From positions 1 to 39,205 of the forward strand of contig NZGG01000020.1 of NCBI GenBank assembly GCA_002690865.1: a stretch of DNA of 39,205 bases, in the 5' to 3' direction. This stretch comes from Gammaproteobacteria bacterium. Lineage in GTDB: Bacteria > Pseudomonadota > Gammaproteobacteria > Pseudomonadales > Azotimanducaceae. Shown one piece after another: positions 1 to 8,950 of the stretch. The number at the start of each line of letters is the position of its first letter. Position 1 is the first letter of the stretch. Below the pieces are notes generated by a model. The model ran no database searches and was not told the DNA's origin. It worked only from the letters and a program-made list of their open reading frames with translations. Position numbers and translations under genes: made by a program.

Positions 1-282
1 AAGTGCTCGAAGCCAATCAAACAGCTCTTTGTTTAGTGCTTGAGGGACAGCACGAGTAAGAGTTTGAAAGAAATGATGATGAGTATTGATCAGGCCCGGT
101 AAAACAACATGGTTGCTAGCATCAAAAACATTCTGGACAGGCAGTTTGGGTTGTTTTCCTAACGCTAGAACTTCGGTAATAAGGTTGTTTTCGACAACAA
201 TACCACCTTTAGCACATTCATCCGTGGCAGTGAAAATCTCCAGAGGATTTTTTATCCATAGCCGTGTAGCGTCACTATTCAT
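1..282 (-). CDS. 8-oxoguanine deaminase-like amidohydrolase, 5' part only
   Basis: This is the first 94 codons of an amidohydrolase-superfamily enzyme; the rest lies beyond base 1. The reading frame is open to the window edge. The translation shows a beta-sandwich start followed by the metal-binding segment LPGLINTHHHFFQTLTRA, with the HxH pair that ligates the catalytic metal in the cytosine deaminase/TRZ/ATZ group. The extension AVPQALNKELFDWLRAL resembles 8-oxoguanine deaminases and related hydroxy-atrazine hydrolases. The likely reaction is hydrolytic deamination of an oxidised or substituted purine in the cytoplasm. Its ATG overlaps the stop of the upstream purine permease by 8 bases, which suggests translational coupling and a shared substrate. 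The family assignment is firm. The exact substrate is inferred, and guanine deaminase or another TRZ-type hydrolase remains possible without the C-terminal half. Confidence 0.8.
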   Translation of the reverse strand, partial: MNSDATRLWIKNPLEIFTATDECAKGGIVVENNLITEVLALGKQPKLPVQNVFDASNHVVLPGLINTHHHFFQTLTRAVPQALNKELFDWLRAL

Positions 283-1693
283 TTACACAGCTATCCAGAC
301 TGGACCGTTCGGGTAAAGCAAAGCTTAAAACTATCGCGGAAAGTCCAGCAGTTGCAGGTGCAGAGTTAAATATATTTTTTATTAGTTCAGGCATTTGCGT
401 TAATGCATCAGGGACCATATTTACACCAAGACCTAAGCCAAGGGATACCGCGATGATCATTATCTTTCGTCGATCAAGATCGAGGCTTGCAAGAATTTTT
501 ATACCTGCGGCAGCTACTGTCCCGAACATAACGAGTGTTGCGCCACCAAGCACTGGTTTGGGAATGTTCTGTAAAATTTCGCCTAGTCCTTGAAATAGTC
601 CGAGAAAAACAAGAATTACCGCGAGATATATTCCAACGTGACGGCTCGCAATACCAGTAAGCTGTATTACACCTGTATTTTGGCTAAACGTTGTATTGGG
701 AAAGGAATTCAATAATGCCGCAATCAGTGAGCTCACTCCATCTCCTAGGATCCCTCTTTTGATGCGCTGAATATAGGAGGCTCCTTCGATCGGTTGTCGA
801 GAGATAATGCAATTGGCGGTTATGTCACCTGCAGTTTCTATTGAACTGATAACGAATAGAAATGCAAGAGGTATGAAAACTAATAACTCGAAGTTAAAGC
901 CGTATTTCAATGGTTGAGGCACCGCGATTGTCGCGCTTACCGTAAGATCTTGGATGCTTAATTTGCTAATCAATAAAGCAGCTAAAATCCCCAAGACTAA
1001 ACCGATAACGATAGAAGATAGTCTTATCCAATCGTTGTTTACATTATTCATTACAATAATGATGGCTACGACAAATAAGCCAAGGATCAAATTATCTGGA
1101 CTACCAAAATTCTCTGCCCCCATACCTCCGGCAATATCGGTCATTCCGACTTTTATCAAACTTGTACCAATACTTGTAATTATGATTCCTGTAACTAAAG
1201 GTGTAATTACACGTTTTATTCGCGGCAGGATCTGACTGAGCCCCATTTGTATAAAGGATCCAAAAAAGCAAAGAGTGATTATGAGACCTAAAATCTCAGT
1301 CGGTCCTCCGCCAGCATTTTTCGCAAGGAAACCTGCGCTCAAGATTGCTCCTAAAAAGGTAAAGCTTGTGCCTTGTACACAAAGCATGCCTGCACCTATA
1401 CCGAAAGGTTGGTAGGCTTGGATAAACGTTCCTATTCCAGAGGCTATTAACGACATACTAACGAGATAGGGAATCTCTGTTTCTAAGCCAAGAATGCTAC
1501 CTATAATTAGCGTTGGTGTAATGATCCCAACAAAAGATGCCAGCAAATGCTGTATGGCTGCAAGAAGCGACTCGAAGAAAGGTGGTTTGTCCTCAAGCTC
1601 ATAAACAAGCTCTGATTGTTTTACGCTTTCCATAGCTGATGTTTCCATTATAAGGTCTTCAATATTGTCTACCCACTTATGAAGGAATACCAT
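275..1693 (-). CDS. NCS2-family purine (xanthine/uric acid type) permease
   Basis: This is a 472-residue inner-membrane transporter with about 12-14 hydrophobic segments, the usual size for nucleobase:cation symporter-2 proteins. NCS2 landmarks are visible: AIQHLLASF in the first membrane segment (the QH motif), ETAGDITA in the substrate-site segment (the conserved Glu/Asp region), and QNTGVIQLTGIASRHVG, the family signature with its Asn-Thr-Gly core. The two SxxN-type half-repeats fit the 7+7 fold. It probably imports xanthine, uric acid or a related oxopurine with protons. It is the first gene of a minus-strand pair whose second gene is an 8-oxoguanine-deaminase-like enzyme, joined by an 8-base overlap. 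Two starts are plausible: the one given here, or Met16 at base 1648. Neither has a strong Shine-Dalgarno sequence. Xanthine versus urate specificity cannot be decided from the sequence. Confidence 0.9.
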   Translation of the reverse strand: MVFLHKWVDNIEDLIMETSAMESVKQSELVYELEDKPPFFESLLAAIQHLLASFVGIITPTLIIGSILGLETEIPYLVSMSLIASGIGTFIQAYQPFGIGAGMLCVQGTSFTFLGAILSAGFLAKNAGGGPTEILGLIITLCFFGSFIQMGLSQILPRIKRVITPLVTGIIITSIGTSLIKVGMTDIAGGMGAENFGSPDNLILGLFVVAIIIVMNNVNNDWIRLSSIVIGLVLGILAALLISKLSIQDLTVSATIAVPQPLKYGFNFELLVFIPLAFLFVISSIETAGDITANCIISRQPIEGASYIQRIKRGILGDGVSSLIAALLNSFPNTTFSQNTGVIQLTGIASRHVGIYLAVILVFLGLFQGLGEILQNIPKPVLGGATLVMFGTVAAAGIKILASLDLDRRKIMIIAVSLGLGLGVNMVPDALTQMPELIKNIFNSAPATAGLSAIVLSFALPERSSLDSCVNE

Positions 1694-1847
1694 ATGTGGG
1701 CGCTCATTATTACTAGTTTATGATTTTTTGCTATGGTCTGTTGGTAAGTCCATTTCATGAGAGCAAGCATGTCACTCGTCGATATTTACCAACAGGATTA
1801 TCGGGACTGCATTCAGATAGTCAAAAAGCGGACCCAGAAACATCTGA

Positions 1848-2369
1848 GAGATCATCCGATCAGATTTGCCCGCCTCTCAAAAGATGATATTGGACGGCAC
1901 TGTTAATAAAATAGGTATTTTATTACTTCTCTGTTTTATAACCGCAGCTGTAAGTTGGAATAATCCGAATCCCGTATTGATGTATACGGGGCTGGGAGTG
2001 GGCTTTGTAATAGCTTTAATTACTAGTTTTAAACCTACTGTGGCACCTACTACCGCCCCGATATATGCATTAGCTTGAGGCCTCTTCTTGGGCGGAATCA
2101 CAGTAATGTTTGAAGCTGCATACCCGGGTATTGCGATACAAGCTATCGGCTTTATCCAGTCCAATGGATTAATGGGGATAGGATTTAGTTTGTTCGTCGT
2201 TGGTATTGCCGCCCTCAATCTTGTTTTAGATTTTGACTTTATCGAGCAGGGTTCCGAGGATGGTCTCCCCAAGCATATGGAATGGTTTGGAGCATTTAGC
2301 CTAATGGTTACTTTAGTTTGGCTTTAATTAGAAATACTGAGATTACTTGTAGAGTTAAGACGTGGCTAA
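1848..2369 (+). pseudogene. Broken Bax-inhibitor-1/YccA-like (BaxI_1) membrane-protein gene
   Basis: One reading frame carries recognisable pieces of a BaxI_1-type polytopic membrane protein: DGTVNKIGILLLL, APTTAPIYAL, GLFLGGITVMFEAAYPGIA, NGLMGIGFSLFVV, LNLVLDFDFIEQG and FGAFSLMVTLVWL. The frame is interrupted by TGA at 2076-2078, where relatives have Glu in an ALxEGLFLGG segment, and by TAA at 2325-2327, where they have Tyr before LEILRLL. After IQAIG the sequence jumps to the loop before NGLMGIG, so roughly 60 residues covering two or three membrane helices are missing. Downstream of the second stop the frame continues as LEILRLLVELRRG to TAA at 2367-2369. No frameshift is needed anywhere. 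The 5' limit is uncertain, because the frame is closed at 1845 and no good start with an RBS is seen. Loss of function is very likely. Confidence 0.8.
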
Positions 2370-2565
2370 ATGGATTTAAATACGTTTTTTTTTGGCCGAT
2401 TAGCCCTGATTTCATTAGCAGTATTTTTATTTAGGTAAATTCAAGGCATCTAAAGCTCAGACTGAACGAGATGATCGTATTGATTGGTCAAAAAGAAAAT
2501 TCAGCTTCAAAAGTTTTCTCATAATTGCTTTGGGTATTTTTTTTATCTTTTTTTTACTGAGTTAG
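2370..2565 (+). pseudogene. Small membrane-protein ORF broken by a frameshift
   Basis: An ATG at 2370 opens a 22-codon hydrophobic ORF (MDLNTFFFGRLALISLAVFLFR) ending at TAA 2436-2438. Starting one base later, from 2437, the sequence reads KFKASKAQTERDDRIDWSKR and then a second hydrophobic stretch (FLIIALGIFFIFFLLS) to TAG at 2563-2565. Together they describe a plausible protein of about 64 residues with two transmembrane helices and a charged loop, split by a single extra base near 2436. This would sit directly after the broken BaxI_1 gene, so both appear to be decaying together. I do not recognise the family. Alternatively the two parts are independent chance ORFs, although the hydrophobic-charged-hydrophobic pattern across the break argues for one ancestral gene. 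Confidence 0.4.
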
Positions 2566-3034
2566 TGATCAAGGGTTGCTAACTAGTCGGTAAAACTCTG
2601 TCGGGTGATCGGCAAAGGCGAAGGCAATTGATCACGGCCTATCTCCTTGCGTTTCCTGGTGTTGTGTTGATTATTCAGCAGGCTTGTAACCGAATCCCCT
2701 AGGTAGCAAATGAGGTGGTCGATGCGAGCAGATCAGCGATGTCCTCCTATTGCATAAAAATTGACGGCGAAAGAGGGGGTGACCCCCCTAAGTGGATACA
2801 ATTCGAAGAACGTTTACATTAAACATCGCAGTCCTTGTACAGAAGTAGTCAGAATAGTTTAGCTCCTTCAATTCGATATTTTAGGTATAACTCTAGTATT
2901 CCAGTTACGATTGCTTTTCATTTGAGGGCTCGAGGTTTAATGTTGTCAATCTTGACGTTAAGACTGATTTCGCATTGGGTGGTTTTGGAGAAAATTAGAA
3001 GAATTGCCCTGCTAATTAGAAGGAAAGATAAGTT
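2566..3034 (+). other. Long intergenic stretch before the cystathionine beta-synthase gene
   Basis: No convincing gene is present. A 39-codon stop-to-stop stretch around 2585-2700 has a hydrophobic run (LITAYLLAFPGVVLII) with no recognisable family and no good start. It may be further remnant of the decay zone upstream. A G5-6/C5-6 hairpin lies at 2774-2789 (AGGGGG and CCCCCT arms around TGAC) but has no U-tract. The last 30 bases hold the AAGGAAAG ribosome binding site of the next gene at 3021-3028. The promoter of the transsulfuration operon should lie in this stretch but I cannot place it reliably. Confidence 0.5.
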
Positions 3035-4417
3035 ATGCAGTCTGTGAGTAATTCTGTAATCGATCTCATTGGAAATACTCCGATAGTTAAGCTCAAAAGC
3101 TTTGATGTTGGCAAGTGTGAATTATTTGTGAAGCTAGAAAACCAGAATCCTGGTGGTTCGATAAAAGATCGGATAGGACTGTCGATTATTCAGGAAGCAG
3201 AGAAGTCAGGAAAATTAAAACCGGGTGGTACTATTATTGAGGCTACTGCGGGTAATACTGGCATTGGTTTGGCTTTGGTCTCTGCTATTAAGGGTTATAA
3301 GTTAGTACTGGTTATTCCCGATAAAATGAGCAGAGAAAAAATACTACATTTACAAGGTCTTGGTGCAGAGGTGGTCATCACTCGTTCGGACGTCGCAAAG
3401 GGACACCCGGAATACTATCAGGATCTAGCGAAAAAAATTGCTGATGAGAGAGAGGGCAGCTTCCTTGCGAATCAATTTTCCAATCCGGCTAATGCGCTGG
3501 CTCATAAAACGACTACGGCTCCAGAAATTTGGTCTCAAATGAATCATGATGTTGATGCGGTGGTCGCAGGAGTTGGTTCCGGTGGAACCGTTGCAGGTAT
3601 TTCTGAGTATATGAAACAGCAAAACTCTGACTTTAAGATGATTGTCGCAGATCCAGAGGGATCAATAGTAGCAGATGCAGTCAACACCGGTCAGTTTAAG
3701 TACGATGGTGGTTCGTGGCTTGTGGAGGGCATAGGGGAGGACTTTATACCTTCTAATGTTGAGTTGGCGATGCTCGATGAAGGAGTGATCGTCTCGGATA
3801 CGGCGGCATTTGCAGTGGTTCGTCAGATGCTTGAGAAAGAGGGTATATTAGCTGGGTCCTCAAGTGGAACCCTAATTGCGGGGGCCATCAAATGGTGTCA
3901 GATGCAACAAACGCCCAAACGCGTCGTGACTTTTGTTTGTGATACCGGTAATAAATATCTCTCGAAGGCCTTCAACTCAGCTTGGTTAAAAGATAACGGT
4001 TTGTTGCCCGAGGCTTCTCAAGGGAACTTGGCAGATCTGATTAGCGTGCGTTTCGACAAGGGCGATATGATTAAAGTAAGCGAGCAAGATACTCTGCTGA
4101 CTGCTTTCAAGAGAATGCGAGCGGGTGATGTTTCCCAATTACCCGTAATGAACGAAAATCAGCTTGTAGGTATTGTTGATGAGGAGGATATTCTACTTAA
4201 TGTTTTTAGGAAGGAGCAGCTTTTCTCCCAACCTGTAAGTTCCGTCATGGTAACCAAATTAGACACTCTACAAATAAGTGACGACGAAGAGCTACTTCGT
4301 GACACACTGGCTAATGGGAAGGTTGCGATAATATTTGAGGGTGATAGGTTTCTAGGATTTATTACCAAAGTTGACTTAATAAATAGATATAAAAATACTT
4401 TTGTGGCGAATAATTAA
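3035..4417 (+). CDS. Cystathionine beta-synthase (PLP domain plus CBS pair)
   Basis: This 460-residue enzyme is a fold-type II PLP protein that condenses serine (or acetylserine) with homocysteine or sulfide in the cytoplasm. The N-terminal catalytic domain (about 1-320) shows the Schiff-base lysine in NPGGSIKDR (Lys44), the substrate loop ATAGNTGIGLA, the phosphate cradle GVGSGGTVAG and the SSSGT cofactor segment. A tandem CBS regulatory domain follows (about 345-455), marked by DVSQLPVMNENQLVGIVDE and VAIIFEGDRFLGFITKVD. CBS domains are normal for cystathionine beta-synthase and absent from ordinary CysK/CysM. The start is supported by AAGGAAAG six bases upstream. It is followed after one base by a gamma-lyase/gamma-synthase-type gene, so the pair most likely performs reverse transsulfuration from methionine-derived homocysteine to cysteine. 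Cysteine synthase activity cannot be excluded. Confidence 0.88.
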   Translation: MQSVSNSVIDLIGNTPIVKLKSFDVGKCELFVKLENQNPGGSIKDRIGLSIIQEAEKSGKLKPGGTIIEATAGNTGIGLALVSAIKGYKLVLVIPDKMSREKILHLQGLGAEVVITRSDVAKGHPEYYQDLAKKIADEREGSFLANQFSNPANALAHKTTTAPEIWSQMNHDVDAVVAGVGSGGTVAGISEYMKQQNSDFKMIVADPEGSIVADAVNTGQFKYDGGSWLVEGIGEDFIPSNVELAMLDEGVIVSDTAAFAVVRQMLEKEGILAGSSSGTLIAGAIKWCQMQQTPKRVVTFVCDTGNKYLSKAFNSAWLKDNGLLPEASQGNLADLISVRFDKGDMIKVSEQDTLLTAFKRMRAGDVSQLPVMNENQLVGIVDEEDILLNVFRKEQLFSQPVSSVMVTKLDTLQISDDEELLRDTLANGKVAIIFEGDRFLGFITKVDLINRYKNTFVANN

Positions 4418-4418
4418 A

Positions 4419-5594
4419 ATGACAAATTCATCTGAAAAAAAATATCGATTTGCTACAAAGGCAATCCATTCAGGGCAAAATCCTGATCCCGCTACTGGTG
4501 CTGTGATCGGTCCTATTTATGCCACCTCTACCTACGCCCAAGATAGCCCTGGGCGGTTCAAAGGTTATGACTATTCTCGCACTGCTAACCCAACTAGGCA
4601 GTCTCTTGAGGAGTGTATGGCTGACTTGGAGGGCGGAGGAAAAGCTTTTGCATTTGCGTCCGGAATGGCAGCGGCAGCAACTGTCTTAGAACTCCTTAAT
4701 TCGGGTGATCACGTTATTAGTATGGACGATCTCTATGGGGGCACCTACCGTCTATTTGAGAATGTTAAAAAAAGATCAGCCAATCTCGACTTTTCTTTTG
4801 TTGACTTAAGCAATGCAGATACTCTTCAGAAGAGCTTAAAGAGTAATACTAAAATGATTTGGGTAGAAAGCCCGTCGAACCCGCTGCTTAAGATTGTCGA
4901 TTTAAAAAAAGTCGGTGAGTTTGCAAAGGAAAATAACTTAATCTGTGTTTGTGATAACACCTTTTGCTCGCCCTTTGTGCAAAGGCCCCTAGAACTTGGT
5001 TTCGATATCGTTGTTCACTCTGCGACTAAGTATCTGAATGGGCATTCTGATGTTGTGGGCGGCATGGCTATATGCTCTGAGCAAAATAATGTTCTCGCTG
5101 AACACCTCGGATTTCTCTCTAATTCAATTGGATCAATTATGGGTCCATTTGATAGTTTTTTGGTCCTTCGTAGCCTGAAAACCCTGTCTCTACGAATGGA
5201 ACAACATTGCGAGAACGCTGCTGAGATAGCAGATTTCCTAGAATCACACGAATCTATTGAAAAAGTCTACTACCCAGGTCTATCTGGACATATAAACCAT
5301 AAAGTCGCTGCCTCACAAATGAATGGTTTCGGCGGAATGATAAGCGTGGTTATTAAGGGAGGCCTAGAAAATGCTAAAAGGTTTTTAGAGAACACTAGCT
5401 TGTTTACCTTGGCGGAGAGCTTAGGCGGGGTTGAGAGTCTCATAGAGCATCCTGCTATCATGACTCACGCATCCATCCCAAAAGAGATAAGAGAGCGTCT
5501 AGGTATTGTGGATGGGTTGGTTCGTCTTTCTGTTGGAATTGAAGCTGTCGAGGATTTAAAACAAGACCTTGAAAAAGCGTTGAGCAACGTTTAG
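4419..5594 (+). CDS. Cystathionine gamma-lyase / gamma-synthase family PLP enzyme
   Basis: This is a 391-residue Cys/Met-metabolism PLP-dependent enzyme (fold type I), full length for the family. Landmarks are the N-terminal ATKAIHSGQNPDPATGAV, GYDYSRTANPTR, the cofactor-stacking DLYGGTYRL, VCDNTFCSP with the PLP-binding Asp, and the Schiff-base lysine in VHSATKYLNGHSD (Lys204). The C-terminal ESLGGVESLIEHPA is typical of cystathionine gamma-lyases and gamma-synthases. The ATG lies one base after the TAA of the beta-synthase gene. This coupling points to cystathionine cleavage to cysteine, 2-oxobutyrate and ammonia as the physiological reaction. Sequence alone does not separate gamma-lyase from gamma-synthase, so the direction is inferred from the neighbour. 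An upstream TTG at 4401 in the same frame is less likely because it would overlap the beta-synthase gene. Confidence 0.88.
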   Translation: MTNSSEKKYRFATKAIHSGQNPDPATGAVIGPIYATSTYAQDSPGRFKGYDYSRTANPTRQSLEECMADLEGGGKAFAFASGMAAAATVLELLNSGDHVISMDDLYGGTYRLFENVKKRSANLDFSFVDLSNADTLQKSLKSNTKMIWVESPSNPLLKIVDLKKVGEFAKENNLICVCDNTFCSPFVQRPLELGFDIVVHSATKYLNGHSDVVGGMAICSEQNNVLAEHLGFLSNSIGSIMGPFDSFLVLRSLKTLSLRMEQHCENAAEIADFLESHESIEKVYYPGLSGHINHKVAASQMNGFGGMISVVIKGGLENAKRFLENTSLFTLAESLGGVESLIEHPAIMTHASIPKEIRERLGIVDGLVRLSVGIEAVEDLKQDLEKALSNV

Positions 5595-5795
5595 AGGTTT
5601 TTATTCCTCGAAGAAGCAACATTCTAATGGCTAAGGTCCTTTAAAGCTGTCTCTGCCCAGCTAATCACTAAAGCTCTGTTAAGGGATCACGACTAACGTG
5701 GTCTGGTTGAGTAAAAACCATTGGAAAAATAGCTGGTATCCCCAAAGTGCTTTTAAGCCCCAAATTCTTGATTTTACTGGTCTGTAGCTATTGCA

Positions 5796-5871
<76 letters not shown>

Positions 5872-5892
5872 AATGTGCACAAGAAGCGCGGA

Positions 5893-5921
5893 ATTCTATT
5901 TAGCGAAAAGCTTTTCGTCAA
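5893..5921 (-). promoter_or_regulatory. Sigma-70-type promoter of tRNA-Glu with embedded palindrome
   Basis: On the minus strand the -35 hexamer TTGACG (5916-5921) is separated by exactly 17 bases from a -10 hexamer TAGAAT (5893-5898). The tRNA begins about 22 bases further on. A GC-rich discriminator (CCGCGC) follows the -10, as in stringently controlled stable-RNA promoters. The spacer contains the perfect palindrome CGAAAAGCTTTTCG (5904-5917), which overlaps the -35 edge and could be an operator. That last point is inference. Confidence 0.65.
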
Positions 5922-5983
5922 GCTGTGTTTGGTTTTGAGCTTTTCATCTTTGAGTCGAATAGTTTTCTAACTTTATTCTATCT

Positions 5984-7129
<1,146 letters not shown>

Positions 7130-7263
7130 CTAACTCAGTGAGCGGGATCAATAAAGTTTCTGGATCTAAAATCTGTTTTGCCTGATGGCGAAAGGAGAAT
7201 ATTGGTAGAATAGGTGGTTGTAGGTTCTGGGATGAATGATATGTGGAAAGGATGTGTTCAAGC

Positions 7264-8079
7264 ATGGTTAGTAGCTTAGGTTCAGATACAACGGATTATG
7301 TAACGTCTTATCGTCCGTCATTGCTAGAATCGGTTAAAAGAACCGATCAACGATGTAAGCTGGGGCTAAAAGGCGAACAGCTACCTTTTGAAGGCTATGA
7401 TGTCTGGAATGCTTATGAATTTACATGGCTGAATTCGAGAGGTAAGCCAGAGGTCGCTCTCGTCCAGTTAAAAATACCAGTAACGTCAACTTATATTGTG
7501 GAGTCAAAATCTCTAAAACTATATTTCTGTTCTTTTAGTAATACGTCATTCCAAGATCAAGTAAAAGTCATCGAGACTCTGAAGGCGGATCTTTCAGAAG
7601 CTTTTGGTGGGTCTGTTTCTGTGACGCTAAAAAATCCTGACCAGATATTTAGAGAAGGTATTAATATTCAGGGTGGTGAGAGTATTGATGATCTAGATAT
7701 CGATATCTCAGAATATCATATTCGTCCGGAATACTTGGATATGGAAGCAGAGGTATCTGGTGCCGAGATGCTTTATAGCGATTTGTTCATGTCTCTTTGT
7801 CCAATTACGGGACAGCCTGATTACGCTACTGTATTTGTTAATTACAGTGGCCCTCTTATTAGTCATAGGGGACTATTATGCTACTTGGTATCTTATCGAG
7901 AACATGCAGATTTCGCCGAGCAAATTTGTGAAAGGATTTTCATGGATCTGATAGAGCGTTGCAATCTAGAGGCATTATCAGTTGGCCTCCAATTTAGCCG
8001 GAGGGGAGGGATAGATATCAATGCCTATAGGATGAGCGGTATTAAGGCTCCCACATTTGTTAGAAACTGGCGTCAGTAA
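7264..8079 (+). CDS. queF: NADPH-dependent 7-cyano-7-deazaguanine reductase
   Basis: QueF reduces the nitrile preQ0 to the amine preQ1 with two NADPH in queuosine biosynthesis. This is the long, two-domain T-fold form typical of Gammaproteobacteria, 271 residues from the chosen start. Evidence includes WNAYEFTWLNSRGKPEVALVQL, VESKSLKLYFCSFSNT (substrate-binding Glu region), the catalytic LCPITGQPD (thioimide-forming Cys and partner Asp seven residues later), ERIFMDLIERC and the C-terminal FSRRGGIDINAYR. Three in-frame starts are close together: GTG 7243, ATG 7252 and ATG 7264. A GGAAAGG sequence at 7245-7251 abuts the second and sits 12 bases before the third. The third gives an N-terminus matching relatives (LGSDTTDY) and is preferred. 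The function call is firm and the start is uncertain by up to seven codons. Confidence 0.95.
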   Translation: MVSSLGSDTTDYVTSYRPSLLESVKRTDQRCKLGLKGEQLPFEGYDVWNAYEFTWLNSRGKPEVALVQLKIPVTSTYIVESKSLKLYFCSFSNTSFQDQVKVIETLKADLSEAFGGSVSVTLKNPDQIFREGINIQGGESIDDLDIDISEYHIRPEYLDMEAEVSGAEMLYSDLFMSLCPITGQPDYATVFVNYSGPLISHRGLLCYLVSYREHADFAEQICERIFMDLIERCNLEALSVGLQFSRRGGIDINAYRMSGIKAPTFVRNWRQ

Positions 8080-8166
8080 ACTGCTTTCAGATAGTGTTCA
8101 GAGCTTATCATTTTGCACCTCAAACTTGTGCGAATAAGTAGTAAATTTTTTAAGGAATTAATTAAT

Positions 8167-8724
8167 ATGGATACTTTAACGGCCCTTCACAGCCGGATAT
8201 CTTCCCCTCGACTCACAGGAGAAGTTAGTGAAGAACATCTTCGCAATATTTATAAGGCTGCTTTACGTGCCCCAGATCATGGTCGGCTAAAACCTTGGCG
8301 ATTCCTTATTATCAAGGGAGATGGGAGAAATAAATTGGGAGACTTGTTCGCGCAGGCGGCGCTGGAGGAGAATCCTGAACAAACAGCGGAAATGGCAGAG
8401 AAGGCGAGATCAAAACCGTTGAGAGCTCCAATTATCCTGGTTTGTATAGCGAAGGTGGTTGAACACAATGTTGTCCCTGAGATAGAGCAGATACTTTCCT
8501 GTGGCTCAGCAGTACAAAATATGCTTTTGGCTGCTTATGCACAGGGAGTCGGAGCTATGTGGCGCACCGGAGGTATGGCTTATAATGATTTAGTCAAAGA
8601 GGGTCTCGAGATAAAGACTAGTGAAAAAATTATTGGCTATCTTTATCTAGGTCAAATAGATGGAAGAAGTAAAAATGTTCCAGTACTTGATGTTGATGAA
8701 TACTTCGCAGTTTGGGATGGTTAG
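8167..8724 (+). CDS. YdjA-like FMN nitroreductase
   Basis: This 185-residue single-domain nitroreductase-family flavoprotein is close in size to E. coli YdjA (183). The N-terminal FMN phosphate site appears as an RISSPRLTG-type segment. The APDHGRLKPWRFLIIKGDG segment is characteristic of the YdjA branch, and the GVGAMWRTGG and IIGYLYLGQ segments line the flavin pocket. It probably uses NAD(P)H to reduce nitroaromatics or an unknown physiological substrate. AAGGAA nine bases before the ATG at 8167 supports the start; the frame is open further upstream to 8113 without a better signal. The gene lies just 5' of the 4.5S RNA gene, an arrangement seen in other Gammaproteobacteria, which suggests conserved core context. 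Confidence 0.88.
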   Translation: MDTLTALHSRISSPRLTGEVSEEHLRNIYKAALRAPDHGRLKPWRFLIIKGDGRNKLGDLFAQAALEENPEQTAEMAEKARSKPLRAPIILVCIAKVVEHNVVPEIEQILSCGSAVQNMLLAAYAQGVGAMWRTGGMAYNDLVKEGLEIKTSEKIIGYLYLGQIDGRSKNVPVLDVDEYFAVWDG

Positions 8725-8749
8725 ATGGTGCGCGATGGTAACTATGCGT

Positions 8750-8755
8750 TATAAT
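8750..8755 (+). promoter_or_regulatory. -10 element of the 4.5S RNA gene
   Basis: A consensus TATAAT hexamer lies about 7 bases before the predicted RNA 5' end. No good -35 is seen at 16-18 bases upstream, so only the -10 is proposed. Confidence 0.5.
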
Positions 8756-8761
8756 ATCAGT

Positions 8762-8864
8762 TCCACCTTGGTCCTCCCGCAATAAATAGTTGTGAACCCC
8801 GCCAGGCCCGGAAGGGAGCAACGGTAACGATGAATTTGTGTGCCGGGATGTGGCTAAGGTGGTC
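8762..8864 (+). ncRNA. ffs: 4.5S signal recognition particle RNA
   Basis: This is the bacterial small SRP RNA, which binds Ffh and targets nascent membrane proteins to FtsY. The domain IV hairpin is clear: CAGGCCCGGAAGGGAGCA contains the GGAA tetraloop region, and the opposite strand includes GTGTGCCGGGATGTGGCT. The ends pair through CCACCTTGG at the 5' side and CTAAGGTGG at the 3' side, giving a rod of about 100 nucleotides. The RNA follows the nitroreductase gene and precedes tRNA-Ser. End positions are estimated from the terminal helix to within a few bases. Confidence 0.95.
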
Positions 8865-8873
8865 TTAAAGCAC

Positions 8874-8899
8874 TATGTTATCCATTAATGGATAACATA
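8874..8899. repeat. 26-bp perfect palindrome between ffs and tRNA-Ser
   Basis: The half-site TATGTTATCCAT is followed by TA and then its exact reverse complement ATGGATAACATA. As RNA it could form a hairpin just after the 4.5S RNA and act in 3'-end formation, although no U-tract follows. As DNA it is an unusually long perfect dyad that could bind a dimeric regulator or recombinase. It is AT-rich, so a chance origin is less remote than the length suggests. Confidence 0.85.
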
Positions 8900-8950
8900 A
8901 TACGAAGAGCGAACTGCAAGTTCTGATCAATTGGTCCAATAAGTTTCAAC

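Noticed and set aside
1769..1906. A 45-codon plus-strand ORF starting MSLVDIYQQDYRD, with GAGAG upstream.
   Set aside because: It overlaps the start of the BaxI_1 remnant, has no family resemblance I can name, and its composition does not clearly favour coding. It is listed only as part of the decay zone.
2835..3047. A 70-codon ORF overlapping the start of the cystathionine beta-synthase gene.
   Set aside because: Its basic composition and lack of motifs look like chance, and the beta-synthase start has a good ribosome binding site inside it.
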